DNA of 11,036 nucleotides, taken from contig JADNRX010001335.1 in the NCBI GenBank assembly GCA_015501595.1, positions 1 through 11,036 on the forward strand. Direction: 5' to 3'. Of the stretch, positions 1-6,856 are shown one piece after another (position 1 is the first letter of the stretch; every line of letters starts with the position of its first letter). The translations under genes were made by a program, and so were the position numbers. Source of the stretch: Hymenopellis radicata (lineage: Eukaryota; Basidiomycota; Agaricomycetes; Agaricales; Physalacriaceae). The notes beneath the pieces were generated by a model that saw only the letters and a list, made by a program, of their open reading frames with translations, searched no databases and was not told where the DNA came from.

Positions 1-960
1 ATAGTAGACAGTAAGTCGGTCGACTACTTGTCATCTTAAATGTCTCATTACATCCCCTTCTGCTACCGTGCGTATCTTCAAGTTTCTCCGTAGCTCTGTT
101 CATTGTCAACAGCACATCGCAGAATGCGCCGGATCCCAGGCCCGGAGATCCGAACAGCGACCAAGAACGGTAAGCGCGTCGCCCTTCTTCCTTTGCTACC
201 ACCACCATCATCGTCTGCATTCTATCTGTCGCTCCTTTTACTCTCGACCACTGGCTGGTCGTGCTGCCGCGTAAGCCAAAACAGGCAGCACAAGATCTAT
301 GAACGGCGTCGTCGACGGCAGGCGACATCAAATTCACGCTACACTTCGCTGCAAACCCGAATTGGCTCTGCGAGAGCACAGGCTGGAGACATGGATGCTA
401 CACTGCCTGCAGGCTGGCAGCATTGCATGGTGCGTTCTCATTTCTTGCTTCAATTCTGCTTCTCAGACAACGATGATGGGAACCATTCCGCCCTATTGAC
501 TACCACAGTCACAACGACCGCCAACCGTGGGCCCACGTAAAGCCAGGCCGACCTTGAGCAGGGCTTTGTCGGCCCATGGTTGGGGTGGTGTCGTCGTCGC
601 GAGTTCTTCCTGCTACCACTCTCAGCCGTTGCAAGCCCGTCCTGTTGACCACCCTCACAAGGTATGAGACTTTAATTGCTGTGCTGTCACTCATTTCACC
701 ATTTTAGATTTCTGCTTTCCCGGCCAGCCTCGAGCACAGTCCTCAAATAGTGCCACGTACGCGTGAGGAACACGTGTTCGTTGGGTGTTGTTCATGCATT
801 CGATCATTCATCCTTGACTTCTTACCATCACCCTACGAGTAAAAGTCAGTACACTGCCAGGACGGGCAGCCGCATGAGTCACAATGGCTTTCCTATGCGC
901 GACAGCTTCTCACAGCAACCCTATGGTGTTCTGCCCACAGATAATGGCTCGAGGACCCCC
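1..960. other. Left flank, no identifiable gene
   Basis: No reading frame here resembles a family I know. Frames of 60-145 codons are open (for example 103-540 plus), but they are rich in Pro, Ser and Arg and look like products of biased composition. The one gene-like feature is an intron-like segment at 662-707 plus, listed separately. I see no RNA gene, terminal repeat or origin. Confidence 0.5.
500..840 (+). other. Cryptic spliced open frame with intron-like segment 662-707
   Basis: The segment 662-707 (46 nt) starts with GTATGA and ends with CATTTTAG after a pyrimidine-rich stretch, which is normal for a basidiomycete intron. Removing it joins two phase-0 frames. The joined frame is open from about position 507 to a TAA at about 838, roughly 95 codons, including the stretch around HPHK joined to ISAFPASLEH. 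No start codon or domain is evident and the composition is ordinary. It may be a relic exon pair, a non-coding transcript, or chance. The splice signals are seen directly; coding function is a guess. Confidence 0.2.
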
Positions 961-1570
961 GACAACGGCTCAGTGCAATGATGACGATAGCTCTTCTACG
1001 ATGACGATGGTGGCGACGGCAGCCCCTCACACTCCCACTCACGACGGATGCTTGCTGCCGACCACGATCTGACAACAACGGCGGTTCACCGCAATCCCAC
1101 GAAGATGACGACTTACCACATCAATGACACCGGCTCCCCACCACGATCCGCACCTGACGACCTACACCTCCACGACGATGAGCTCTGCGGGTTATGTTTG
1201 CCACCATGCCGACTTCCTCCACGACGCCGATAATTTCCTCCAAGACACAACGACTTCTTCCGACGATTTTGACTTCTTCCAATGACGACGACAATGGCGA
1301 TGACTTGCTTTGACGACGATGGCAACACCTTGACTCCGATAATGACGATGTTGATCTTGGCAACAACAACGGAGGACCTTGACCACAACGAACTCCATCG
1401 GTGACCGATGGACGACCCCCCACCACAACCGATGGACGACCACCACTACGACGACTACCACTGCCACTACGATGACTACTACTACTACCACGACGGATGA
1501 CGATGACGACTGCCACAGACGACGAGGATGAATGTCGAGGATGAGCATGACGACTACGATGGCTGAGCAT
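960..1570. repeat. Low-complexity CAN/GAY trinucleotide-biased tract
   Basis: The plus strand is dominated by irregular runs of ACGACG, ATGACG, CCACCA and ACTACT triplets, densest at about 1430-1530. The minus-strand frames 1113-1645 are long only because this composition lacks stops there; their translations are Ser/Val/Arg-rich with no domain. A weaker tract of the same flavour lies at about 6980-7060 and 7170-7190. Confidence 0.6.
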
Positions 1571-1608
1571 GAACAGGGATGAGTACGATGATGATGGACA
1601 ACCCCTTA

Positions 1609-1841
1609 CTGTAGACTTTAATTCAATTCGTCGGTCACGGGTCACAGAGGATCCGAAATCGACGAAAAGTCACAAGCGTCACAGCAAAAATTGCGAAAAA
1701 GTCCGTGGCGGGAGCCCCGCCAGCCTCCCGCCGCAGCTCTGCCGCGGCGGCAATTACCATATATGGTAATTCGACGAATCCATATTTTCGTCGGACCGGT
1801 CACAGGTCACATGGACCGACGAATTCAATGAAAGTGTACAG
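1609..1841. mobile_element. MITE-like element, copy 1 (233 bp, TA target duplication)
   Basis: The element is bounded by TA dinucleotides at 1607-1608 and 1842-1843. Its ends are imperfect terminal inverted repeats of about 28 bp, starting CTGTA and containing the shared block AATTCGTCGGTC on both sides. Just inside the ends are GGTCACRGGTCACA-type subterminal repeats. The interior has a GC-rich module (1693-1750) starting GCGAAAAAG and then an exact 20-bp palindrome (1752-1771). Copy 2 has the same length, and the interior module begins at the same offset (84 bp) in both. There is no coding capacity, so it must be mobilised in trans. The TA duplication fits Tc1/mariner-type elements, but the superfamily is inferred. 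Confidence 0.85.
1752..1771. repeat. Perfect 20-bp palindrome inside MITE copy 1
   Basis: AATTACCATATATGGTAATT equals its own reverse complement. The same place in copy 2 (from about 2631) is degraded to AATTACCAAATAAGGCAAT, so copy 1 appears to keep the more symmetrical form. Confidence 0.9.
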
Positions 1842-2156
1842 TATTGACCTACCACTGGTGACCGGCATTCCCGTATGTAAACACCACTTGTTATTGAACA
1901 GTGTGTACGAGTATTCTATGCATATTCACTATGCTATATTATATACCAGTCAATGAAGTGTTCTGCTCTGTCTTTATGGGTCTTGATAATATTGTTGCTT
2001 GATTTGTGAGGATCTCTATGTACCTGGCACAGTGTTGAGGTGGTATGAGGTGTCTTATCTTAAGTGGACTGGAGGTAAACCTGAGGATAGTGTGAGTTGA
2101 CCTCAGGTTAACTTGAGAGGATTGGTCCCGCCGAACCTTCTCCAAAGTTCACTTGA
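1842..2156. other. Unassigned AT-rich stretch with inverted repeats
   Basis: No gene is visible. AACCTGAGG (2078-2086) and CCTCAGGTT (2101-2109) form a perfect 9-bp stem with a 14-nt loop. GTTAACTTGAG (2107-2117) is also inverted, at 10 of 11 positions, at 2178-2188. The downstream part of the CxC5 gene should lie here but cannot be recognised, so this may be a further unrecognised insertion or a deletion join. Confidence 0.4.
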
Positions 2157-2487
2157 TTAACTTTTTATCTTAGCATCCTCAAGTTGACTAGAGCACCTCT
2201 GCCTGACTGCAGCAGTCTCAAAGCCCATAACCTTTTTCCTGATGTTGCAGCCATTGCAGCGGAATTGAATCGCCCAGACGGGAATTGGTCCATGAGCAAG
2301 GGAGAGGAGAATCGTGTGTTGCTGAGTCGCAGTATGAAGCTTGAATGTACTCTGATATTGTCGGCAGTTTGGATTGATGCAATGTTTGACTGGCGGCCAC
2401 AGCGTGTGCGAGGAGGCTAAAAACCGTGTTCATGAGAGAAAGCAAATGGAAAAAAAACTCGGGTATAACACACTGAAACCAAGAATA
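2157..2487 (-). pseudogene. CxC5-type gene, 3' fragment with one intron
   Basis: This continues from MITE copy 2 with ILGF, then an intron, then TSSHTLWPPVKHCINPNC and the IPVW / CNGC region (codons near 2240-2300). Splicing is required, because the unspliced frame hits TGA soon after. Residues after CNI (KKVMGF and onward) no longer resemble the family. The stop is TAA 2159-2157. Confidence 0.7.
2417..2473 (-). other. Intron in the CxC5-type gene (57 nt)
   Basis: On the minus strand it begins GTGTGT at 2473 and ends TTTTTAG at 2417. Splicing is phase 1 and makes GGT TTC ACC TCC, joining HGHILGF to TSSHTLWPP in the order expected for the family. Confidence 0.7.
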
Positions 2488-2720
2488 CTGTAGAATTTCA
2501 ATCAATTCGTTGGTCACAGGTCACAAGGACCTGCGAACCGACGAAATGTCATGAGAGTCACAGAAAATTTTGCGAAAAAGACCCTGGCGGGGCCCCCGCC
2601 GGCCTCCCGACGCGGCGGAGCCGCGTCGGCAATTACCAAATAAGGCAATCAGACGAAACGAAAATTTCATCGCACCGGTCACAGGTCACACGGTGCGACG
2701 AATTGAATGAAATGGTACAG
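2488..2720. mobile_element. MITE-like element, copy 2 (233 bp), inside the CxC5-type gene
   Basis: TA flanks lie at 2486-2487 and 2721-2722. The ends are imperfect inverted repeats starting CTGTA, with the AATTCGTYG block and GGTCACAGGTCACA subterminal repeats. It has the same length and interior module as copy 1, with GCGAAAAAG at the same offset (2572-2580), so the two belong to one subfamily. The interior has a perfect GC-rich hairpin at 2607-2629. It interrupts a His codon of the CxC5 gene and introduces a frame break. Confidence 0.88.
2607..2629. repeat. GC-rich hairpin in MITE copy 2
   Basis: CCGACGCGGC and GCCGCGTCGG are perfect 10-bp arms around a 3-nt GGA loop. Copy 1 has an imperfect version at the matching place (about 1728-1750). 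Compensating differences between the copies suggest that the fold is maintained or that the arms convert each other. Confidence 0.8.
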
Positions 2721-2982
2721 TATGCCCATGGGACTGGAACAGCCGTTCATAAGAGTCGGCATCGCGTATTGATTGAAGTAGTGGATCGCCATCCACCTCC
2801 CAAACCATCTCTCGAAGGGCACTCCATAAGCTGTCTGCCTCAGGCTGGGATATTGAACAGGCCGAAGATAGGAAATCAATAAGGCATGGCGACAAATAGG
2901 CGGGTGCTACGGCGGGATCATGAGTGTGCGGTTGCACAAGGAGAATGTCGTTGCGGAGGTCAACACAGAGACGTATAAATAT
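2721..2982 (-). pseudogene. CxC5-type gene, middle fragment
   Basis: This block carries the helical core, with DILLVQPHTHDP, LIDFLSSACSIS and SLWSALREMVWEVDG, and ends at the CAT-GGG-CA of the HGHILGF motif, where the TA of MITE copy 2 interrupts a His codon. The longer frame that can be drawn over 2686-3048 is a chimera that includes MULE and MITE ends. Confidence 0.75.
2974..2982. repeat. MULE target site duplication, left
   Basis: TATAAATAT occurs here and again at 6757-6765, directly outside the two inverted repeats. Nine base pairs is the usual MULE duplication length. Confidence 0.85.
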
Positions 2983-3024
2983 TATGGGCACTCGCACCCT
3001 CCCGTTTGGCGGATCACATGATGT
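2983..3024 (+). repeat. MULE terminal inverted repeat, left
   Basis: It starts TATGGGCACTCGCACCC and ends GATCACATGATGT. The only difference from the right copy is A versus G in CACRTGATGT, where the right repeat has the palindromic CACGTG. Confidence 0.9.
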
Positions 3025-3147
3025 AATTCCCACGATGTAAGCAGGCACCGAAATAGTCCAAGTCCGTTGAAACCATTGTGTGTCCGTGTATACGTTGGTG
3101 TGCTAAGTAGGAATTTAAAATGAATGACGAAACTCGTTCAGCAGAGG

Positions 3148-3212
3148 GTGAGCAGCTAATGTTGACTATTTGACACGTGTTTAACGCGCTTTCGACGCGA
3201 GTAGCAACTCAG
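3148..3212 (+). other. Possible first intron of the transposase gene (65 nt)
   Basis: It begins GTGAGC and ends CAACTCAG, with a GCTAAT branch-like site. Splicing in phase 0 joins MTKLVQQR to KCSHCPYV and so supplies an ATG for the N-terminal cysteine cluster, whose unspliced frame is closed by TGA at 3171 and has no ATG before 3249. Confidence 0.5.
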
Positions 3213-3634
3213 AAGTGCTCACACTGCCCATATGTCGGTGCGGTCTCGATGTTCCCGCGCAAGGCGAATCTTGCATACAAGAAGAAGTGCTTCCGCTGCC
3301 ATGAGCGTGATAAAAACCGCGCAAATTCCAGGAAAGAAGGCACATTAAAGGAGAACAACTCGCCCGGTAATGCTCCCAGCGAGTCCATGGTCCCATCAAC
3401 CACGGGTGCATTGTCCGAGATGGGCTGGGAAGAAGTAATCCAGCTGATGCGTGATCACAAGGGCGACACGTTCCAGTTTGAAGCTGCTGTCAAGCTTGAT
3501 GCCCTGGTTCCGAAGATGCAATCAGATGGAGATGGAGAAGATTCGGATGATACAGAACCCTCTCGGGTTGATACTGCGCTTATGGCGCGTCGAATTGCTC
3601 GGGAGGTGCGAGAAGCCACTGGGTACCGATTTAT

Positions 3635-3689
3635 GCACGTCCTCTTCTTGAAATATTGATGCTTATCCTATGCTAACTATACATTTTAG
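3635..3689 (+). other. Probable GC-AG intron of the transposase gene (55 nt)
   Basis: The only donor that keeps frame is GCACGT at 3635. The acceptor is ACATTTTAG at 3689, after a perfect TGCTAAC branch site (3671-3677). The join reads GYRF-I-YKHYRD. GCACGT differs by one base from GTACGT, the donor of the next intron, so this may be either a true GC donor or a mutated GT donor. Confidence 0.7.
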
Positions 3690-3990
3690 CTATAAACACT
3701 ACCGTGATACGGATTCCGGGGCCAGAACCTTCGTATTCTTCTGTGCACAGCTCAAGGGCCAGGAAACGAAGGAGAGACTCGTTAGTGATCCTAAAAGGCA
3801 ACGCATGCGTATGAAGATGGACCGCTTCGAGTGCAGTGGATGGCTTCGCGTGACGGTCAATAACGACAATGCATCAATTGCCCGAATTCGCCTCACACAT
3901 CATCACGCTCACACCCCTTATCTGGACATCAATCTCGGGCCAAAAGAGAAGAGTCTGATTGACGAGCTAAAGCATCTTGCACCATCTAAG

Positions 3991-4049
3991 GTACGTCCGA
4001 GTCGTGTGGCACGTACATGTAAAGTTTGATCTCAACTGCCGTTATACAG
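3991..4049 (+). other. Intron of the transposase gene (59 nt)
   Basis: GTACGT...TATACAG, phase 0, joins LAPSK to IWDKILAENP. Retaining it would stop the frame at a TGA (4028). Confidence 0.85.
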
Positions 4050-4320
4050 ATTTGGGACAAGATACTTGCGGAAAATCCGGATAACGAATTCACTGAGAAG
4101 CAAGTGTACCGTGAATGGACGCGCCTGAACGAGAAGGAATGGCGACTCGATGATGACCAGGTGAAGTCGGCAGAGAAGTTGATCAAGAGTGTGGAGGATT
4201 ACACGACCATGGTGATCCCGATTACTCCACGGCCTGGCATACACGCTATTGCGTTCGCATTGAAGGAACCTCTGGATGCAATTGGGGATGAAATAGTCGA
4301 GGTGGCTATGGACTCGACAT

Positions 4321-4372
4321 GTGAGTAATTGATTCTTAAAATGCATGTGTCTGAGACTCATGAGAGGAACAG
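4321..4372 (+). other. Intron of the transposase gene (52 nt)
   Basis: GTGAGT...GGAACAG splits a Trp codon (T|GG). The join makes MDSTWKTNAAGYELY, the first catalytic Asp motif of fungal MULEs, which is strong support for the exact junctions. Confidence 0.9.
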
Positions 4373-5106
4373 GGAAAACCAACGCAGCTGGATATGAGCT
4401 GTATAGTCTGGTTGCAGAGCTGAATGGCTGTGCCATTCCCATTGCCTTTCTATTTACGACATCAGATGGAACGGCACCAGAAGGATCTAAGGACCTGCTG
4501 CTTCAGGACTTCCTCAACTTCATTGCCAAGCACTGCCCCAACATCAAGTTCACTGACTCTGATAAGGAAACCTCCGAAATTAGTGCATTTGGGGTCAAGA
4601 TGCCAAATGCGAAGCACCAGCTATGCTACTGGCACTCTATCAGATATATTGAGAAGCGGCTGGGAGAAGACAAACCACCGGCCGCATACGATCCCCGGCG
4701 CGCGAACAAGATCTTCGACTTCATCGATCCCACATGGGCGCCTGGTATTACCTCCGGTCTCATCGAAGAGGGTGTTCATCCAGATCATATTGATGCACCT
4801 GTCTCGTCAGAGCCCCTGAAGATACATATCAACCTCAGGCGGATGGAGAATGTTGTTCAAACGAAGCCGACTGAAAGCGCACCTGCGAAAACATGTCTCC
4901 CACCCTTGATGATCTTGAAGTCAGGCGATATGCGTACTCCAATCTACCCCGCACCGCCCACGACCCGTAATCAGGACCTACCTGTCTTCTGCCCCAAGGA
5001 GCATCGGAAGGCCATCATCGAGAAGTTCCGCGTTCATCTCCACCAGCATCCGTCAATCCCGCTGAACGACGCCGCCGGCACTCTGTTAACAGCTGATGAG
5101 ATCCAT

Positions 5107-5109
5107 TGA
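5107..5109 (+). other. In-frame TGA nonsense codon in the transposase
   Basis: The frame before it (TADEIH) and after it (RAVKEVYDFCFDRDLSQVWAY) is the same, and both sides look like normal MULE sequence. A CGA to TGA change by deamination at a CpG would explain it, since Arg suits this place; this is inferred. Confidence 0.8.
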
Positions 5110-5160
5110 CGCGCCGTGAAAGAGGTCTATGACTTCTGCTTCGACCGTGATCTCTCCCAG

Positions 5161-5436
5161 GTATGGGCATACTGTGGAATTTCATTCAATTCGTCGCACC
5201 TTGTGACGTGTGACCGGTGCGACGAAAATCTGAATTCGTCGTGGCGCCGAAGGTGCCGTGACCGCGGGAAAAAAAATTCATCATTTTCGTCGATTTTCAG
5301 CAAAATTTTACACATTTTGGGCCATTTTCACCTTCCGAATTCGTCGAAATGCTCCAGAACCTGTGACTCATGTGACAATTCGTCGATTTTGGGTCCGTTG
5401 TGACCCATGACCGACGAATTGAATGAAATTGCACAG
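5161..5436 (+). other. Candidate transposon-derived intron (276 nt)
   Basis: A GTATGG donor lies 11 bp before MITE copy 3 in transposase coding sequence, preceded by CAG. The element ends in GCACAG, an acceptor-like sequence. Splicing from 5161 to 5436 removes 92 codons in frame and joins RDLSQ to YLWNRW, losing only Val-Trp-Ala and the internal TGA. No strong CTAAC branch site is seen near the acceptor, so use is unproven. Confidence 0.4.
5172..5436. mobile_element. MITE-like element, copy 3 (265 bp), inside the MULE transposase gene
   Basis: TA flanks lie at 5170-5171 and 5437-5438. The ends are inverted repeats CTGTGSAATTTCATTCAATTCGTCG, nearly identical to each other and closely related to copies 1 and 2, but the interior is different. 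It lacks the GCGAAAAAG/GC-rich module and instead repeats ATTCGTCG-like words and has an A/T-rich middle. Inside the left end, CGTCGCACC and GGTGCGACG (from about 5191 and 5217) form a subterminal hairpin. Removing it with one TA restores TGGGCATATCTGTGG (WAYLW), the conserved MULE sequence. The insertion adds 267 nt, a multiple of three, with a single in-frame stop (TGA 5401-5403). Confidence 0.9.
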
Positions 5437-6316
5437 TATCTGTGGAATCGTTGGTATACTCCAAAACAGTGGATTCTTTGGGCCCGGGCCAGCTGTGATG
5501 CGATCCCGCGCCTAAAGACAACAATGATTGTTGAAAGTCTTTGGAAGCAGATCAAACGACGTGACCTACCGCAGTTCAACAGGCCTCGTCTTGATCTGGT
5601 TACCAATGTTGTCCTGAAGTTCCTGCTTCCACGCGTTAACCGCAAGATCGCGTATCTGCATGATTTGCGTCGAATTGGACGTCCCCAAGCTCTCGCTCCG
5701 TGGCAGTCAAGTTTTGCACAAGACTGGCACAGCATGAGCAAGCCGGACGAGTTGAGATCGATGGAGCGGGAGCTTTCTTGCCTCAAGGACACGTCGCGTA
5801 AAGCACCAGCACGCGCAGAGCGCCTTGCCGATATCGAAGCAGAACGCGATCGACCACGTGGCACGTATCACACCGATGTCAAGAGGTGGACGTGTTCATG
5901 TCCATCCTACCTCATCAGCCGATTCCTTCTCTGCAAGCATCTTGTCAGAGAAGCCAATCGACTGACTAAGAACGCACCATGCAAAAATTACCGATTCTTC
6001 CTTGGACTTCGTCGCAATCATTATCCTCCGTACTACACCATTCCTGGAATACACGACATCACAACGAACCAGGAACAAGACGAGGAGGACCAAAGAGAAG
6101 TTGAAAATACTCATCCTAGGAGGCAGTAGTCGCAGTCAGCTGAGGCGCAGAGAAAGGCCAGTCACATCAGCAGCAACGGAGCATCCGAGTCCATCGGCTG
6201 AGCCGGACTCGGCCAGGAAACCTCCAGATACAGAACACACCAATCAGGGCTCAGAGATGGAGATTGATAATGATGGGCTCGGTGCTCCATATGGCGAGGA
6301 TGAAGGGCCCCAGCGT

Positions 6317-6374
6317 GTGAGTGATATCCACTTGTAGTAGCGGACTACATGCTTAACTTCTTTCTGTCCATCAG
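6317..6374 (+). other. Last intron of the transposase gene (58 nt)
   Basis: GTGAGT...CCATCAG with a CTTAAC branch site (6352-6357), phase 0, joins GEDEGPQR to VFFSAAQIEHLKRCF. The second exon carries the conserved C-terminal tail. Confidence 0.8.
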
Positions 6375-6712
6375 GTCTTCTTCAGTGCAGCCCAGATAGA
6401 GCACTTGAAGCGGTGCTTTGATGACATGATTGGTATCACATCGTCTTCCAGCGGCGTCCATCCTAGCATGGCGAAGGTCCTCCTGGGTGTCTTTAACCGA
6501 GTTGAAGACATTGGTGGTGACATAGGACGGGAAAAAAGACGGAGGCCAGGGTCCAGAACCTGGAAAGATAGCACAGAGAACACCCTTTTCCTGGATTAAA
6601 TCGATGCATTATGTATGTACTGTGTACACTTAGTCGTCATCGTGAATGTAAGAAGAAACAGTGGGCGAAGCTATTTCGCGCCGAAGTCCGAGCCTACTAC
6701 GTCATGGGGGAA

Positions 6713-6754
6713 ACATCACGTGATCCGCCAAACGGGAGGGTGCGAGTGCCCATA
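6713..6754 (-). repeat. MULE terminal inverted repeat, right
   Basis: This is the reverse complement of the left repeat at 41 of 42 positions. The segment GATCCGCCAAACGGGAGGG is identical in both. Confidence 0.9.
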
Positions 6755-6756
6755 AT

Positions 6757-6765
6757 TATAAATAT
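6757..6765. repeat. MULE target site duplication, right
   Basis: TATAAATAT is identical to 2974-2982. In the CxC5 gene it encodes Ile-Phe-Ile in frame on the minus strand. Confidence 0.85.
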
Positions 6766-6855
6766 CAGGATCGATGAGAGAGAGATATGGGAAATGGTGG
6801 GCACACGGCGGGAAATGGCATTAATTGAATTAACGAGGGAAACTAGGGAGTACAT
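6757..6855 (-). pseudogene. CxC5-type gene, 5' fragment (right of the MULE)
   Basis: This encodes the first 33 codons, from ATG 6855-6853 (MYSLVSLVNS...) to the target duplication 6757-6765, which reads ATA TTT ATA (Ile-Phe-Ile) in frame. The equivalent duplication at 2974-2982 is in the same phase, so the next residues (RLCVDLRNDILL) follow directly once the MULE is removed. The ATG is the first in the open frame. Confidence 0.7.
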
Positions 6856-6856
6856 G

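Larger units (their letters stand above)
3124..6599 (+). pseudogene. MULE transposase with SWIM zinc finger, disrupted
   Basis: This is a DDE transposase that would cut and paste the surrounding MULE. In order it shows an N-terminal cysteine cluster (CSHCPYV...CFRCHERDK, 3213-3310), a FAR1/WRKY-like region (FECSGWLRVTV, near 3826-3860), and the catalytic core. The core has the first Asp in MDSTW (4311-4313), the second Asp in FTDSDKE (4555-4563), the C2H motif QLCYWH (from 4618) and the Glu in IVESLWKQIK (5533-5535). A SWIM finger C-x-C-x10-C-x-H follows (5893-5940), and the tail ends TWKDSTENTLFLD at stop 6597-6599. Exons: 3124-3147 (tentative), 3213-3634, 3690-3990, 4050-4320, 4373-5171, 5439-6316, 6375-6599, roughly 970 codons without the insertion. 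Lesions are TGA at 5107-5109, MITE copy 3 at 5172-5436, and a frame change near 6090-6110. The start is uncertain: ATG 3124 with an intron, or ATG 3249 without one. Confidence 0.88.
2983..6756 (+). mobile_element. Complete Mutator-like (MULE) DNA transposon, 3.77 kb
   Basis: The element has 42-bp terminal inverted repeats (2983-3024 and 6713-6754) that match at 41 positions, and weaker similarity reaches further in, to about 3046 and 6691. Perfect 9-bp duplications flank it. The right end carries two extra bases (AT, 6755-6756) between repeat and duplication, so the exact boundary is uncertain by 2 bp. It encodes one transposase on the plus strand. It sits in the CxC5-type gene on the opposite strand and has itself been invaded by MITE copy 3. 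The ends look intact, but the transposase gene does not, so the copy is probably non-autonomous unless splicing and readthrough rescue it. Confidence 0.9.
2157..6855 (-). pseudogene. CxC5-type cysteine-cluster gene (KDZ transposon-associated), split by a MULE and a MITE
   Basis: Three minus-strand blocks read as one gene: 6855-6757, 2982-2721 and 2487-2157. The frame starts at ATG 6855-6853, passes through the MULE target site in frame, passes through the TA target site of MITE copy 2 in frame, crosses a 57-nt intron (2417-2473), and stops at TAA 2159-2157, about 207 codons in all. The protein has a helical N-terminal half (motifs DILLVQP, FLSSACSIS, EADSLWSALREMVWEVDG, HGHILGF), then WPPVKHCINPNC, GPIPVWAIQFRCNGCN. 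This order, with a C-x4-C and a C-x2-C pair, matches the CxC5 cysteine-cluster domain known from proteins accompanying fungal KDZ transposases. That family is thought to bind DNA or zinc, but its function is not established. After the last CxxC the family resemblance stops, so the gene is also truncated at its 3' side. The identity rests on motif memory, not a search. Confidence 0.75.

Noticed and set aside
1113..1645. Long minus-strand ORFs of 91-174 codons
   Set aside because: They lie in trinucleotide-biased DNA and encode Ser/Val/Arg runs with no domain.
2184..2420. Plus ORF of 78 codons
   Set aside because: It is antisense to the CxC5 3' fragment, whose minus frame carries the conserved cysteines.
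2488..2720. MITE copy 2 as an intron of the CxC5 gene
   Set aside because: On the gene's strand no GT close to its upstream edge restores frame when joined to the CTACAG end. The GTACCA donor within the repeat would shift the frame.
2686..3048. Single 120-codon minus ORF
   Set aside because: It is a chimera. Its ends lie in the MULE terminal repeat and in MITE copy 2; only 2721-2982 is genuine CxC5 gene sequence.
5116..5403. Plus ORF as a separate gene
   Set aside because: It is transposase sequence between the TGA at 5107 and the stop inside MITE copy 3, in the same frame as the main gene.
5328..5864. Minus ORF of 178 codons
   Set aside because: It is a shadow of the transposase E-to-SWIM region and runs through MITE copy 3.
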